Shown: positions 7,693-18,206, counted from the stretch's first letter. The stretch: DNA of 64,000 nucleotides from Mesorhizobium sp. (GCA_004020365.1 SAQR01000010.1:50671-114670); one strand, 5' to 3'. Notes: generated by a model from the letters alone, not told the origin. Numbers and translations are program-made.

Positions 7693-8787
7693 TTGCGGCA
7701 GACAGGCATTCTTCCGGATCAGGATATTTCGGCGCTGTACCAGTCGGGCGCGCTGAAGTCAGAGCGCGCGCTCGACGCCGACCAGGTCCAGCCGGCCAGC
7801 CTGGACCTCAGGCTTGGCGACAAGGCCTGGCGGGTGCGCGCCTCCTTCCTGCCCGGCCCCAACCACAGGGTTGCTGAAAAACTCGACCGCCTGAAGCTGC
7901 ACGAAATCAATCTCGCCGATGGTGCGGTGCTGGAGACGGGCTGCGTCTATATCGTGCCGCTGCTCGAGAGCCTGGCGCTTCCGGCAAGCATTTCCGCCTC
8001 GGCCAACCCAAAAAGCTCGACCGGGCGGCTCGACATCTTCACCCGGGTGATGACCGATCGCGGCCACGAGTTCGACAAGATCGCTGCCGGCTACAACGGC
8101 CCGCTCTATCTCGAAGTCAGCCCGCGCACCTTTCCGATCATCGTTCGTACCGGCTCGCGGCTGTCGCAGATCCGGTTCCGCACCGGCAATGCACTTTTGT
8201 CGGAAAGCGAACTGCACGAATTGCATCGTGCCGAGACGCTCGTCGCCACCGAGCCGCCGAACATTTCCGGCGGCGGCATCGCACTGTCGATCGACCTCGA
8301 CGGCGACAAGGACGGGCTGGTCGGCTACCGCGGCAAGCACCACACCGGCCTGGTCGATGTCGACAAGCGCGCCGCGCAGGATGTCGTCGATTTCTGGGAG
8401 CCGCTCTACAAGAGCGGCGCCGGCGAACTGGTGCTCGACCCGGACGAATTTTATATCCTCGTCAGCCAGGAAGCGGTGCATGTGCCGCCTCTCTACGCCG
8501 CCGAGATGACGCCCTTCGATCCGCTGGTCGGCGAATTCCGCGTCCACTATGCCGGTTTCTTCGATCCGGGCTTTGGCCATTCGGCCTCGGGCGGCACCGG
8601 CAGCCGGGCCGTGCTCGAGGTGCGCAGCCACGAAGTGCCGTTTATCCTCGATCACGGCCAGATCGTCGGACGGCTGGTCTACGAGCACATGCTGAAGCGG
8701 CCGCAGGCGCTCTACGGCACAGATCTCGGCTCGAACTATCAGGCACAGGGCCTGAAACTGTCCAAGCATTTTCGCGCCGCGCGCTGA
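7693..8787 (+). CDS. dcd: 2'-deoxycytidine 5'-triphosphate deaminase, tandem-domain form
   Basis: This long dCTP deaminase (364 aa from the chosen start) converts dCTP to dUTP for dTMP synthesis. It has two dUTPase/Dcd-like halves. The first contains VQPASLDLRLG and SANPKSSTGRLDIFTR; the second has YAGFFDPGFGH and then EVRSHEVPFILDHGQIVGRL. Single-domain bacterial Dcd is near 190 aa; the double form is seen in rhizobia. The open frame extends up to an ATG at 7606, but that overlaps the metZ promoter side. TTG at 7693 has GGAG eight bases upstream and gives the family-like start LRQTGILPD, so it is preferred. It is divergent from metZ. Confidence 0.85.
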   Translation: MRQTGILPDQDISALYQSGALKSERALDADQVQPASLDLRLGDKAWRVRASFLPGPNHRVAEKLDRLKLHEINLADGAVLETGCVYIVPLLESLALPASISASANPKSSTGRLDIFTRVMTDRGHEFDKIAAGYNGPLYLEVSPRTFPIIVRTGSRLSQIRFRTGNALLSESELHELHRAETLVATEPPNISGGGIALSIDLDGDKDGLVGYRGKHHTGLVDVDKRAAQDVVDFWEPLYKSGAGELVLDPDEFYILVSQEAVHVPPLYAAEMTPFDPLVGEFRVHYAGFFDPGFGHSASGGTGSRAVLEVRSHEVPFILDHGQIVGRLVYEHMLKRPQALYGTDLGSNYQAQGLKLSKHFRAAR

Positions 8788-8880
8788 TCGCCCACTATGA
8801 TCAGACCATGCTTGCCTGACCTTACGGGTCGTGCTTGGCTGTGCCCGGCCGTCAATACGGTTGGAACAAGGGGAACAAAA

Positions 8881-9654
8881 ATGCAGATTTCAAGATGGAT
8901 CGCATCGGCAGCAACAGCCGTCATGCTGGCGATATCAGCCGGGTCCCTGTCGGCGCAAGCACAGGAAAAATTGAAGATCGCCACTGAAGGCGCCTATCCG
9001 CCGTTCAACACCATCACCGCGGATGGCAAGCTCGTCGGCTTCGACATCGACATCACCAATGCGCTTTGCGCTCAGATGAAGGTCGAGTGCGAACTTGTCA
9101 CGCAGGACTGGGACGGCATGATCCCGGCGCTCCAGGCCAAAAAATTCGACGCCATCATCGCGTCGATGAGCATCACCGAGGAACGCAAGAAGCAGGTCTC
9201 CTTCACCAACAAATACTATACGACGCCGCTTTCGCTGGTCGCCTTGAAGGACAGCGATATTGCCTCGACCGAACCGGCGGCGCTCGCCGGCAAGACAGTC
9301 GGCGCCCAGGCTTCGACCACCCAGGCCGACTATGCCCAGGATGTCTATGGCAAGGCCGGCGCCGAGGCGAAGCTCTATCCAACCCAGGAGGAGGCGGTCA
9401 CCGACCTGATGAACGGCCGTCTCGATGCCGTCCTTTCAGACAAGTTCGTGCTGATGGACTGGATGAAGAAATCGAGCGACGGCTGCTGCAAGATGGTCGG
9501 CGACGTCAAGGGCACCGAAACCGAAGCCGGTATCGCGGTGCGCAAGGAAGACAATGCGCTGCGCGAAAAGCTCAACGCCGCGATCGACGCGATCGTCGCC
9601 GACGGCACCTACAAGAAGATCCAGGCCAAATATTTTGACTTCGATATTTATTGA
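8881..9654 (+). CDS. polar amino acid ABC transporter substrate-binding protein
   Basis: This 257-aa periplasmic binding protein has a clear Sec signal peptide (residues 1-27, cleavage after SAQA). The mature part follows the lysine/arginine/ornithine-binding (ArgT/HisJ) pattern: EGAYPPFNTI, GFDIDITNALC and a second lobe ending YKKIQAKYFDFDIY. It should capture a cationic or polar amino acid and hand it to an inner-membrane permease. No permease or ATPase gene is adjacent; it stands alone between dcd and a repeat element, so it is an orphan receptor or works with a distant transporter. AAGGGGAAC gives a good ribosome site before 8881. Confidence 0.88.
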   Translation: MQISRWIASAATAVMLAISAGSLSAQAQEKLKIATEGAYPPFNTITADGKLVGFDIDITNALCAQMKVECELVTQDWDGMIPALQAKKFDAIIASMSITEERKKQVSFTNKYYTTPLSLVALKDSDIASTEPAALAGKTVGAQASTTQADYAQDVYGKAGAEAKLYPTQEEAVTDLMNGRLDAVLSDKFVLMDWMKKSSDGCCKMVGDVKGTETEAGIAVRKEDNALREKLNAAIDAIVADGTYKKIQAKYFDFDIY

Positions 9655-9670
9655 GGTTGGAACTGCCAGT

Positions 9671-9827
9671 CTCCCCCCTTGAGGGGGAGATGCCAAGTGG
9701 TGGCAAAGAGGGCAGGCCAGAGGGGGGCGGTCCGGCCGGGCCCGGCTCTCTTTATCGCAGACGCAGGGGCGCTACGCGAGACGACCCCTCTGTCGCCTTC
9801 GGCGACATCTCCCCCTCAAGGGGGGAG
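9671..9827. repeat. palindromic intergenic repeat element, 157 bp
   Basis: A perfect 22-bp inverted repeat (9671-9692 and 9806-9827) bounds this element. Each arm is itself nearly palindromic (ctccccc, ttga, gggggag). The inside is GC-rich with further small stems. It fills the space between the binding-protein gene and gguC. The layout is typical of the multi-copy palindromic repeats found between rhizobial genes; copy number cannot be checked here. Confidence 0.8.
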
Positions 9828-9836
9828 ATCACGCCG

Positions 9837-10829
9837 TCAAAGCGCCTTCACCGCCACCTTCACCGGCTGCTCGATTTCAAGCGGGTTACGCAGCGGCAGG
9901 CCGAAATCGCTGGCCTCGATCTCGAAGACGTCGCCGGCCTCGGTCCTGACGCCGTCGGCGAAGGACAGTGTCGCGGTGCCGAACATGTGCACATGCACGT
10001 CGCCCGGCTGGCGAAAGGCCGAATATTTGAAGTGGTGATGTTCGAGATTGGCGATGGTGTGCGACATGTTCGCCTCGCCCGACAGGAACGGTTTTTCCCA
10101 CAGCAATTGGCCGTCGCGGAGGATACGCGAGGAACCCCTGACGTCGGACGGCAGGTCGCCGATCAGGATCTCCGGCCCGAACGAAGCGTTGCGCAGCTTG
10201 GAATGCGCGAGGAAAAGGTAGTTCACGCGCTCGGTGACGTGATCGGAAAACTCGTTTGACAGCGTGAAGCCGACGCGAAACGGGACGCCGTCGTCGCCGA
10301 TGACATAGATGCCGGCGACTTCCGGCTCCTCGCCGGCATCCTGGGCGAAGGCGGGCGACAGAAGTGCCGCACCGGGCGCCACTGCCATGGTGCCGTTGCC
10401 CTTGTAGAACCATTCCGGCTGCACGCCGGTCTGGCCCTTGGCCGGCTTGCCGCCCTCCAGCCCCATGCGGAACATCTTCATGGAATCGGTGAGTTGCTCC
10501 TCGCCGTCGCTGCTGAGCTTCTTGTGCATGGAATCGCGGGTCGCGGCGGAGCCGAGATGTGTCAGCCCGGTGCCGGTGAGGTGGAGATGCGCCGGGTCGG
10601 GATGGTTGATCGGCGACAACAGCCGCCCCTTCTTGTAGGCGGCATCGAGGTCGACCGCTTCACCAAAACCCTTGCGCTCGATGAGGGCGACGAGCCCGGT
10701 GCCGGTGCGCGCGGCCTCCATGGCCAGCGAATAGACGCTGCGGGCGCCGTTGATGATTCTGGTCTTGCCGCCGTTGCGGGCGACGACGCGGATGGTCTCC
10801 GCCTCGTCGAGGATTTGGGAAATCAGCAT
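9837..10829 (-). CDS. gguC: GguC / AraD1 family protein (fumarylacetoacetate hydrolase fold)
   Basis: This 330-aa protein of the GguC/AraD1 group is known from Agrobacterium downstream of gguAB. Related enzymes act in L-arabinose or other sugar-acid breakdown (dehydration of 2-keto-3-deoxy acids); a precise substrate is not visible. The FAH-like metal-binding region is around residues 150-300, with SNEFSDHV and GDVHVHMFGT. Start at 10829 is chosen because GAGAGGA precedes it; a longer frame adds a basic, unsupported N-terminus. It is the last gene of the chvE-gguA-gguB cluster, 215 bases after gguB. A weak hairpin (11016-11034) in that gap may reduce read-through. Confidence 0.85.
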   Translation of the reverse strand: MLISQILDEAETIRVVARNGGKTRIINGARSVYSLAMEAARTGTGLVALIERKGFGEAVDLDAAYKKGRLLSPINHPDPAHLHLTGTGLTHLGSAATRDSMHKKLSSDGEEQLTDSMKMFRMGLEGGKPAKGQTGVQPEWFYKGNGTMAVAPGAALLSPAFAQDAGEEPEVAGIYVIGDDGVPFRVGFTLSNEFSDHVTERVNYLFLAHSKLRNASFGPEILIGDLPSDVRGSSRILRDGQLLWEKPFLSGEANMSHTIANLEHHHFKYSAFRQPGDVHVHMFGTATLSFADGVRTEAGDVFEIEASDFGLPLRNPLEIEQPVKVAVKAL

Positions 10830-11044
10830 GACGTATCCTCTCTCAATTGCCTTTGGCCGGCCTGCCGGTCTGGCAAGCTTTTCCTGGCGCAGCTCGGACG
10901 GTGTCCGCGCCACGGGTGAAATTCTTCGTCCGGATTGCCAGCGGGCCCGGTCCCTGGGGGACTTCCTTGCGCCGCCCGGCAGCGCCGCGATGTGACCCGT
11001 GCCTCCTAAAAGCGAGCCGCGTTTGAAAAGCGGCCCGTTTTAAT

Positions 11045-12337
11045 TCAAGCCTTGTTCTTGTTGTAGACGTCGAAGATCACGGCGCCGAGCAGCACCAGGC
11101 CTTTGACCACCTGCTGCCAATCGACATTGACGCCCATGATCGACATGCCGTTGTTCATGACGCCCATGATGAAACCGCCGACGACCGCGCCAATAACCTG
11201 ACCGACGCCGCCCATCGCCGAAGCGCCGCCGATGAACACAGCGGCGATGACGTCGAGCTCGCTGCCGAGGCCGGCCGCCGGCACCGCCTGGCCAAGCCGC
11301 GCTGCAATAATCAGCCCGCCGAGCGCCGAGAGCACGCCCATATTGATGAACACCATCAGGGTCAGCCGCTCGGTCTTGATGCCCGATAGCTGCGCCGCCT
11401 TGGCATTGCCGCCCATTGCGTAGACGCGGCGGCCGACGGTCATGCGTTTGGTGACGAAGACGAACAGCGCGATCAGCACGCCCATCACCACGAGAACGAT
11501 TGGCAGACCCCTGTAGGTGGCGAATTGGTAGACCAGAAACAGCGCCAGGGCGCTGGTCACCAGGGTCTTGACGACGAACAGCGTGAAGGGTTCGGCCTGG
11601 TAGCCGTGTCGCTCGCGGCTGCGCCGTGCCCTGAGCCCGAAATAGGCATAGGCGACGACGGCGACGATGCCGAGCACGATCGTCGTCATGTGCAGCGTCA
11701 GGCCGCTGCCGACGATTGTCTTGCCGGCGGCGTTCACGACTGGCGGGATCAGCGTCAATGAGCCGATCACGTCGGGAATGAAGCCGGAACTGAGCGCCTT
11801 GAAGCCGACCGGAAGCGGCCCCACGGAAGACCCCCCACCCAGCAGCGCCTGGCAGATGCCGCGGAAGATCAGCATCCCCGCCAGCGTGACGATGAAGCTC
11901 GGTATTCGGTGATAGGCAATCCAATAGCCTTGTGCTGCGCCGATTGCACCACCGACGATCAGGCAGATGATCGACACCACCAGCGGATTGCTGAATGGGC
12001 CGAGCGGCCAGATGACCATCATCATCGCCGCCAGCGCGCCGATGAAACCGGCGACGGAGCCGACGCTGAGATCGATATGGCCGGAGACGATCACCAGCAG
12101 CATACCCAGCGCCATCACGATGATAAAACTGTTCTGCTGCACCAGGTTGCTCAAGTTCACCGGCTTGAACAACGTTCCGGACGTCGTGTACTGGAAGAAC
12201 ACCATGATGGCGATAAGCGCCAGGATCAGACCGTATTCGCGCAGGTTGGTGACCAGCGCCGAGACGGCAACGCGCGGCCCTTGCTGCACATCTTCGGCGA
12301 CGCCGCTTTTCGGGACGGGAGCGCTTTCGGTGCTCAT
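11045..12337 (-). CDS. gguB: multiple monosaccharide ABC transporter permease GguB
   Basis: This 430-aa inner-membrane permease of the carbohydrate uptake-2 (ribose/xylose type) family has about ten hydrophobic segments. Family motifs are [15 protein letters not shown] (about 105-119) and [18 protein letters not shown], the EAA-like coupling loop. It should form the channel for the sugars delivered by ChvE. Its ATG overlaps the gguA stop by four bases (ATGA), showing translational coupling. A different overlapping frame over the same region is a shadow; this one carries the transmembrane pattern. Confidence 0.94.
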   Translation of the reverse strand: MSTESAPVPKSGVAEDVQQGPRVAVSALVTNLREYGLILALIAIMVFFQYTTSGTLFKPVNLSNLVQQNSFIIVMALGMLLVIVSGHIDLSVGSVAGFIGALAAMMMVIWPLGPFSNPLVVSIICLIVGGAIGAAQGYWIAYHRIPSFIVTLAGMLIFRGICQALLGGGSSVGPLPVGFKALSSGFIPDVIGSLTLIPPVVNAAGKTIVGSGLTLHMTTIVLGIVAVVAYAYFGLRARRSRERHGYQAEPFTLFVVKTLVTSALALFLVYQFATYRGLPIVLVVMGVLIALFVFVTKRMTVGRRVYAMGGNAKAAQLSGIKTERLTLMVFINMGVLSALGGLIIAARLGQAVPAAGLGSELDVIAAVFIGGASAMGGVGQVIGAVVGGFIMGVMNNGMSIMGVNVDWQQVVKGLVLLGAVIFDVYNKNKA

Positions 12338-13866
12338 GATGCTTTTCCTTCTCCGCGAACGATGGCGCGCATGATCTTTTCCTGGCTGGCATCGCTCGCC
12401 GCCATTTCGCCGACGATACGTCCTTCGTTCATGACATAGATGCGGTCGGTGATGCCGAGCAGTTCGGGCATCTCAGACGAGATGACGATGATCGCCTTAC
12501 CCTCCGAGGCGAGACGCGCGATGATCGTGTAGATTTCATACTTGGCGCCAACGTCGATGCCGCGCGTCGGCTCGTCGAGGATCAGCACCTCCGGATTGGC
12601 GAACAGCCACTTCGACAGCACCACCTTTTGTTGATTGCCGCCCGATAGATTGCCGGTCATCTGATAAACGCTGGACGAGCGGATATTGGTCTTGGCCTTG
12701 TAGTCGTTGGCGACGGCGAGCTCGCGCATGTCGTCGATCACGTTATGGCGCGACACGCCGGGAAGATTGGCCAGCGTGATGTTGTGCTTGATGTGATCGA
12801 TCAGGTTGAGACCGTAGGTCTTGCGGTCTTCGGTGACGTAAGCAATGCCGTGTTCGACTGCCTTGCTGACAGAGGAGACATCGATGGGCTTGCCCTTGAG
12901 CAGCACCTCGCCGGTGATGTGGCGGCCATAGGAGCGGCCGAACAGGCTCATCGCGAATTCGGTGCGTCCGGCGCCCATCAGCCCGGCGATACCCACCACC
13001 TCGCCTTTGCGAACGTCGATATCGATACCCTTGATCACTTGCCGCTCGGCGTGGATCGGATGATAGACCGACCAGTTCCTCACCTGGAGCACGACCTCAC
13101 CGATGTCAGGCTCGCGCGACGGATAGCGGTCGTCCAGCGAGCGGCCGACCATCGAGGTGATGATGCGGTCTTCCGAGATGTCCTTCTTCGCCAGCGTCTC
13201 GATCGTCCGCCCGTCGCGGATGATCGTCACCTTGTCGGCAACCCGGTTGATTTCGTTGAGCTTGTGCGAGATCAGGATCGAAGTGATGCCCTGCCGCTTG
13301 AATTCGAGCAGCAGGTCGAGCAGCGCCTGGCTGTCCTTTTCGGACAGGCTCGCCGTCGGCTCGTCGAGGATCAGCAACTGCACTTCCTTGCTGAGCGCCT
13401 TGGCGATCTCGACCAGTTGCTGCTTGCCGACGCCGATATTGGTAATCAGCGTCTTGGGGTCTTCCCTGAGGCCCACCTTCTTGAGCAGAGCGCTGGTGCG
13501 CGTCTCGTTGGCGTTCCAGTCGATGATGCCGTAGCTGGCGTGTTCGTTGCCGAGGAAGATGTTTTCGGCGATCGACAGCATCGGCACCAGCGCGAGTTCC
13601 TGGTGGATGATGACGATGCCGCGGCGCTCGCTGTCGTGAATGCCTTTGAAATGGCACTCATCGCCGCGATAGACGATTTCGCCGTCATAGGTGCCGGCTG
13701 GATATACGCCGGACAGCACCTTCATCAGCGTCGACTTGCCGGCGCCGTTCTCGCCGACCACGGCGTGGATCTCGCCTTCCTCGACGCTGAGGTTGACATT
13801 CGAAAGCGCCTTGACGCCGGGAAACGTCTTGGTGATGTCACGCATCTCCAAAATCGTCGAGGCCAT
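12334..13866 (-). CDS. gguA: multiple monosaccharide ABC transporter ATPase GguA
   Basis: This 510-aa double-ATPase drives sugar uptake. The first half has GENGAGKST and [12 protein letters not shown]; the second half has a divergent Walker A ([11 protein letters not shown]), a signature LSGGNQQKV and [12 protein letters not shown]. Such asymmetry, with one weak nucleotide site, is normal for the RbsA/XylG/MglA family. ATG 13866 ([11 protein letters not shown]) is preferred to an in-frame start 48 bases upstream. It follows chvE after 99 bases that contain a stable stem-loop, and overlaps gguB. Confidence 0.95.
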   Translation of the reverse strand: MASTILEMRDITKTFPGVKALSNVNLSVEEGEIHAVVGENGAGKSTLMKVLSGVYPAGTYDGEIVYRGDECHFKGIHDSERRGIVIIHQELALVPMLSIAENIFLGNEHASYGIIDWNANETRTSALLKKVGLREDPKTLITNIGVGKQQLVEIAKALSKEVQLLILDEPTASLSEKDSQALLDLLLEFKRQGITSILISHKLNEINRVADKVTIIRDGRTIETLAKKDISEDRIITSMVGRSLDDRYPSREPDIGEVVLQVRNWSVYHPIHAERQVIKGIDIDVRKGEVVGIAGLMGAGRTEFAMSLFGRSYGRHITGEVLLKGKPIDVSSVSKAVEHGIAYVTEDRKTYGLNLIDHIKHNITLANLPGVSRHNVIDDMRELAVANDYKAKTNIRSSSVYQMTGNLSGGNQQKVVLSKWLFANPEVLILDEPTRGIDVGAKYEIYTIIARLASEGKAIIVISSEMPELLGITDRIYVMNEGRIVGEMAASDASQEKIMRAIVRGEGKAS

Positions 13867-13923
13867 CGGCAATACCACTCCTGCGAGGTCCGGAAAGAAA
13901 CCGGGGTCGTTCACTGACGAAGC

Positions 13924-13948
13924 GGGGTCCTGCGTTGCGCAGGACCCC
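13924..13948. other. stable stem-loop between chvE and gguA
   Basis: A perfect 10-bp GC-rich stem (ggggtcctgc 13924-13933 with 13939-13948) and a 5-nt loop lies directly after the chvE stop. On the transcribed minus strand no T-run follows, so it is not a canonical terminator. Stem-loops after binding-protein genes often protect the upstream mRNA and raise receptor-to-permease ratio. A similar hairpin lies after rhaS (41251-41276). Confidence 0.7.
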
Positions 13949-13965
13949 GGGTTTTACGTTTGCGG

Positions 13966-15030
13966 TTACTTCAGCTCTTCGGCCTTGATGTAGCCGGAAT
14001 CGACCACCAGGGGCTGGTAGTTCGACTTGTCGACATCATGCGGCGTCAGCAGGATCGAGGGGACGACCTTGACGTCGTTGTTGTAGGTCTTGGTGTCGAG
14101 GCCTTCCGGCTTGCCGCCCGAGAGCACCTTGTCGACCAGTTCGACCGTCGCCTTGGCGAGTTCGCGGGTGTCCTTGAACACGGTCGAGTACTGCTCGCCG
14201 CCGATGATCGCCTTGACCGAAGCGGTTTCGGCATCCTGGCCGGTGACGATTGGCCAGGGCTGATCAGCCGTGCCGTAACCAACGGCGCGCAGCGAGGCGA
14301 TGATGCCGCGCGACAGGCCGTCATATGGCGACAGCACGCCATCGACGCGGCTGCCATCCGAGTAGTTGGCGGAGAGCAGGTTGTCCATGCGGGCCTGGGC
14401 GGTGGCCGCCAGCCAGCGGAGCGTGCCGACCTTGTCCATGCCCATCTGGCCGGACTTCACGACCAGGGTCTTGTCGTCGATCAGCGGCTGCAGAACGGAC
14501 ATGGCGCCGTCGTAGAAGAAGAAGGCGTTGTTGTCGTCGGGCGAGCCGCCGAACAGTTCGACGTTGAACGGACCTTTGTTCTCGGGATAACCGAGGCCCT
14601 TGAGCAGCGATTTCGCCTGGATGACGCCAACGCCAAAATTGTCGAACGTGGTGTAGTAGTCGACATTCGGAGTCTTCTTGATCAGTCGGTCATAGGCGAC
14701 GACGACGACGCCGGCGTCAGCCGCCTTCTGCAGCGCGTCCGACAAGGTGGTGCCGTCGATCGAGGCGATGATCAGCGCCTTTGGGCCCTTGGTGATTTCG
14801 TTTTCCAGCTGGCTGAGCTGGTTGGGGATATCGTCCTGCGCATATTGCAGGTCGACAGTGTAGCCCAGAGCCTCGAGCTGGGACTTGACGGCATCGCCGT
14901 CGTTGATCCAGCGCTGCGAGGTCTTGGTCGGCATCAGCACGCCGATAAGGCCTTCGCCTGCCTGCGCCGGGACCGTCATGGCCGCGATGCTAAGGGCCGC
15001 GACGGCGGCCAGTGTCTTGATGATCTTCAC
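13966..15030 (-). CDS. chvE: sugar-binding periplasmic protein ChvE
   Basis: This 354-aa periplasmic monosaccharide receptor has a signal peptide ([13 protein letters not shown] to VPAQA) and a ribose-binding-type fold, with [15 protein letters not shown] and [15 protein letters not shown]. In Agrobacterium ChvE binds glucose, galactose, arabinose and other aldoses, feeds GguAB and also signals to VirA. A GTG at 15030 with GGGAGAG before it gives the correct signal peptide; the open frame extends further but lacks support. It heads the chvE-gguA-gguB-gguC cluster, divergent from gbpR. Confidence 0.94.
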   Translation of the reverse strand: MKIIKTLAAVAALSIAAMTVPAQAGEGLIGVLMPTKTSQRWINDGDAVKSQLEALGYTVDLQYAQDDIPNQLSQLENEITKGPKALIIASIDGTTLSDALQKAADAGVVVVAYDRLIKKTPNVDYYTTFDNFGVGVIQAKSLLKGLGYPENKGPFNVELFGGSPDDNNAFFFYDGAMSVLQPLIDDKTLVVKSGQMGMDKVGTLRWLAATAQARMDNLLSANYSDGSRVDGVLSPYDGLSRGIIASLRAVGYGTADQPWPIVTGQDAETASVKAIIGGEQYSTVFKDTRELAKATVELVDKVLSGGKPEGLDTKTYNNDVKVVPSILLTPHDVDKSNYQPLVVDSGYIKAEELK

Positions 15031-15366
15031 ATTAACTCTCCCTGGTTGATGGACGCGTACCCTGGGTTTCGTGGGCCGCGCGATCGTGCAGGAGCGCCAA
15101 ACGCGCCGCTGCCGCCATATCGATCTTCGGTATCCTCCCAATCGGCCCTGAGACTCTGGTTCCGGTCGATGCGATTTTTCTCGCTGGCGACGGTCAAGCC
15201 TCAGGACGCGCAAAGGGTGTGGCGCTTTGCCATAACTGTCAAATGCGATCTTTGGTGGTTGCTATACCCAAACTGATATACTGAAGCTGGGACAAAAGAA
15301 TTGAAAGTGGCCAAAAGATTTGGGCCGGATTGCCGGCCGGCCACGCGCGAGGAGCAAACGGACATC
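15031..15366. promoter_or_regulatory. chvE-gbpR divergent promoter region
   Basis: This 336-bp gap separates the divergent starts of chvE and gbpR. LysR-type regulators act at such sites through T-N11-A dyads. A candidate is the AT-rich half-palindrome TATA-N10-TATA around 15264-15281. No other gene is seen here. The promoter assignment is inferred from gene layout, as known for gbpR-chvE in Agrobacterium. Confidence 0.5.
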
Positions 15367-16350
15367 ATGGCGGCGCTACGGGATTCTGGCGGGCTTTCAG
15401 ACGGTTACGGGGAAAGCCCTGGCAGGACCTTGCTGCGCAGCGGCCTCAGCCTGCGCCACATGCGCATGATCGCGGCCCTCGACGACCATGGCCGGGTCAG
15501 CGCGGCAGCCCAGGTCATGAACATTTCGCAGCCCGCCGCCTCGCGCATGATCGCCGAGATGGAGGCGGTGCTCGACGTCAAGCTGTGCGAAAGGCTGCCG
15601 CGTGGCATCGCGCTGACGCCCTACGGCAAGGCGTTGGCGAGGCGCGCGCGCTCGATCATGCTTGAGATGCGTGAAGTCGACCGAGAGATATCCGAGCTCA
15701 AGGCGGGCAAGGGCGGCGCGGTGTTTTTGGGCGCGGTGACGGCCCCTGCGATCGAGCTCGCCGTGCCGGCGATCCGCGAGATCCGGCGCATCTATCCGCG
15801 TATCGAGATCACCATGCAGGTCGAGACCTCCAATGTGCTGGCGCGCGAACTGATCGCCACGCGTCACGATTTCATCATCGCGCGCGTCCCCGACGATCTC
15901 AATCCGCGGCTGTTCGAGGCCCGCGTCATCGGCGTCGAAAAAGCCTGCCTGATCGTGCGCCGCGGCCACCCGCTGGCCAGGGGCAAGGCGGTGCGGCTGG
16001 AGGAAACCGCCGCCTACGACTGGGTTTTCCAGTCGGGCGGCTCGCCGCTGCGCCAGGCGATGGAAAGCAATTTCCTGAACCGCAACATCGCGCTGCCGGA
16101 CCGCATCCTCAACACCAGCTCGCTGCTGCTCACCCTGGTCATGGTCGCGCAGTCGGACGCCATCGCGCCGGTGTCGATCCAGGTGGCGAAATTCATCCAG
16201 AACCCCGAGGGGCTGGCCGGCGCCATCGACGTCGTCCAGACCGAATTCGACATCGAGGTCAGGCCTTACAGTCTGATCACCGTAAAAAATCGCGTGCTGT
16301 CGCCGGCGGCCAAGATGCTGCACGACTTCATTTTGCGAGAGGTCGGCTGA
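15367..16350 (+). CDS. gbpR: LysR-family regulator, GbpR-like
   Basis: This 327-aa LysR-type regulator has a winged helix at about residues 28-85 (MRMIAALDDHGRVSAAAQ, SQPAASRMIAEME) and a substrate-binding effector domain after it. GbpR in Agrobacterium activates chvE in response to arabinose, galactose and fucose, and the gene is divergent from chvE just as here. A TTG-initiated longer frame begins at 15301; ATG 15367 has AGGAG 12 bases upstream and is preferred. The name rests on family plus synteny. Confidence 0.87.
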   Translation: MAALRDSGGLSDGYGESPGRTLLRSGLSLRHMRMIAALDDHGRVSAAAQVMNISQPAASRMIAEMEAVLDVKLCERLPRGIALTPYGKALARRARSIMLEMREVDREISELKAGKGGAVFLGAVTAPAIELAVPAIREIRRIYPRIEITMQVETSNVLARELIATRHDFIIARVPDDLNPRLFEARVIGVEKACLIVRRGHPLARGKAVRLEETAAYDWVFQSGGSPLRQAMESNFLNRNIALPDRILNTSSLLLTLVMVAQSDAIAPVSIQVAKFIQNPEGLAGAIDVVQTEFDIEVRPYSLITVKNRVLSPAAKMLHDFILREVG

Positions 16351-16537
16351 CGGCGTTAAATCCAGCGATCCATTGCCAAATCGATTGCCTGGCTATCGCA
16401 GCTACGGCGCTTCGGCCCAAGTCGCTTCAATTCAGCATGTCGCTCCAATCCAGAATATCGCTCGAGCGAAGGAACCACACAGGGCCGTGCCGCGTCATAG
16501 AAGCGGGCTGCTGTAGCAGGTCCCAGGAAGGCTATCG

Positions 16538-17542
16538 ATGATCAGGCTTCTCCTCGTCTTCGCCGCGATGCTTGCCATCGCATGCGGCGGGGCGCGTTCG
16601 GCCAAGCTGGACCTGGCGACCGTCAATCAGGCCCAATTCACCGCCGGCGAACCCGGGGATGTCGATCCGACAGTGCTCAAGGCGCAGATTCTTTTGGATC
16701 GCGCCCGCTTCTCGCCGGGGCTGATCGACGGCCGCCTGTCAGAGAACTTTTCTAAGGCGGTCGGCGCCTTTCAGCAGGCGAACGGACTTCCATCCGATGG
16801 CAAGCGCACTGCGGAGACCTGGGGCAAGCTCACGGCGACCTCCGCCGACCCGGTGCTGGTCACCTATGAGGTGACGCGCAAGGATGTGCGCGGACCTTTC
16901 ACCAGGCGGATTCCGGCTCGCATGGAGAGGATGGCCCGTCTGCGGCGGCTCGCCTACCGCAACGTGGTGGAGAAGCTGGCGGAGCGCTTCCATGTCAGCG
17001 AACAGTTGCTCAAGATGCTCAATCCGGGCGCCGGCTTCAGGAGGCCGGGCAAGACCTTGATCGTGCCTGATGTCGGCCGCGGCGATCCTCCCGCGGCCGT
17101 TGCCCTCATCGAGGTCGACAAGGGTGCTCGCCTAGTGCGCGTGCTCGACCCTTCCGGCAAATGGCTGGCGGTCTACCCCGCCTCGATCGGCAGCGATGAA
17201 AACCCGGCGCCAAGCGGCGTGGCGCAGGTCAAGCGCGTGGTGCGCAACCCGACCTATCACTATGATCCGGATTTCGCCTTCAAGGGAGTCAGGACCAAGC
17301 GTCCCTTCACCATCGCTGCAGGGCCGAACAATCCGGTGGGATCGGTGTGGATCGATCTCTCCATCGAAAGCTACGGCATCCACGGCACGCCCGATCCTGG
17401 CAAGATCGGCACGACCTTCTCGCATGGCTGCATCCGGCTGACCAATTGGGATGTCGAAGATCTCGGCTCCATGGTGAAGCCGGGCACGAAAGTCGAGTTC
17501 AAGGGCGAGATCGCCAACGCCGTCGACGAGCTTGCTCCGTAG
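16538..17542 (+). CDS. L,D-transpeptidase with peptidoglycan-binding domain
   Basis: This 334-aa exported enzyme has an N-terminal signal (1-22; a Cys at 16 could allow lipidation), a PGBD-1 repeat (about 43-100, with LIDGRLSENFSKAVGAFQ) and a YkuD catalytic domain (about 187-325). The active site is H282 in IHGTP and H296/C298 in SHGCIRL. It should form 3-3 cross-links in peptidoglycan or anchor proteins to it, in the periplasm. The gene stands alone after gbpR. Confidence 0.92.
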   Translation: MIRLLLVFAAMLAIACGGARSAKLDLATVNQAQFTAGEPGDVDPTVLKAQILLDRARFSPGLIDGRLSENFSKAVGAFQQANGLPSDGKRTAETWGKLTATSADPVLVTYEVTRKDVRGPFTRRIPARMERMARLRRLAYRNVVEKLAERFHVSEQLLKMLNPGAGFRRPGKTLIVPDVGRGDPPAAVALIEVDKGARLVRVLDPSGKWLAVYPASIGSDENPAPSGVAQVKRVVRNPTYHYDPDFAFKGVRTKRPFTIAAGPNNPVGSVWIDLSIESYGIHGTPDPGKIGTTFSHGCIRLTNWDVEDLGSMVKPGTKVEFKGEIANAVDELAP

Positions 17543-17684
17543 CAAAGCGGACTGGCATTACCGGCCGAACGGGAAGAGCCTCAATAAGCGCGATCTCGTC
17601 TGGCGGCAGGGTGTCGCGGCGGTCGAGGACACAGATAGAAATAGTCGCTCTCTTGTTCGACTTGTTCGCTATGTCGTTTGCCGG

Positions 17685-17933
17685 TCATGGGCGGCCCTGG
17701 TTGTGAAAAGTCCGGTCGTCATTCGAGATCCGCTCTTGTGGGGTCACGGCGTTTCCGAGCTTGCGAGCCTCGCGATACAGGGTCTCGCGATCAGTGCCGT
17801 GCTTGCCAAAAAGCTCGCGGATCTGCGGTATTGAGAGGCCGAACTTGGCAGCGAAATAGCGGAACTCATGGTCTTGGTCGTGCGCGACGCGGTTTCCGTC
17901 GCCGGAACCTTTATTGCTCTTGTCGTCGGCCAT
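17685..17933 (-). CDS. DUF3606 domain-containing small protein
   Basis: This 82-aa protein resembles DUF3606: RYFAAKFGLSIPQIRELFGKHGTDRETLYREAR, an alpha-helical pair with the family's KHGTDRETL pattern. The first 20 residues are polar and probably disordered. Start 17933 is chosen because GGAGG lies 8 bases upstream; nine further in-frame residues exist before it. Function is unknown. Such genes are common and often stress-related in rhizobia, but nothing here shows regulation. Confidence 0.8.
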   Translation of the reverse strand: MADDKSNKGSGDGNRVAHDQDHEFRYFAAKFGLSIPQIRELFGKHGTDRETLYREARKLGNAVTPQERISNDDRTFHNQGRP

Positions 17934-18206
17934 TTTGGTTCCTCCCTGGCTGGCCTTCACATCAAACGCAACGCGGATCAGCGTCTTTTGTTGCCGCCTC
18001 TTATTAGAATCACGTTATGTTCCATCCAGCTGATATGGACCGCCGACCTGGACCTGATCATGCGGGCCAAGTGAGCTGCCGGCGCCGGCTGTGGAACAAG
18101 GACGGCATCGGCGAGACCAGACAGAAAGCATGAGCTGTAAAATTATCTGTAGAACCGCTGGTTTTCAGTACTCACCAAATCAGGCGCAAAGCCTTTCTGG
18201 GTAAGC

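Noticed and set aside
11040-12392. 450-codon minus-strand frame over gguB
   Set aside because: It is highly Arg/His-rich and lacks membrane segments; the overlapping 430-aa frame carries the permease motifs.
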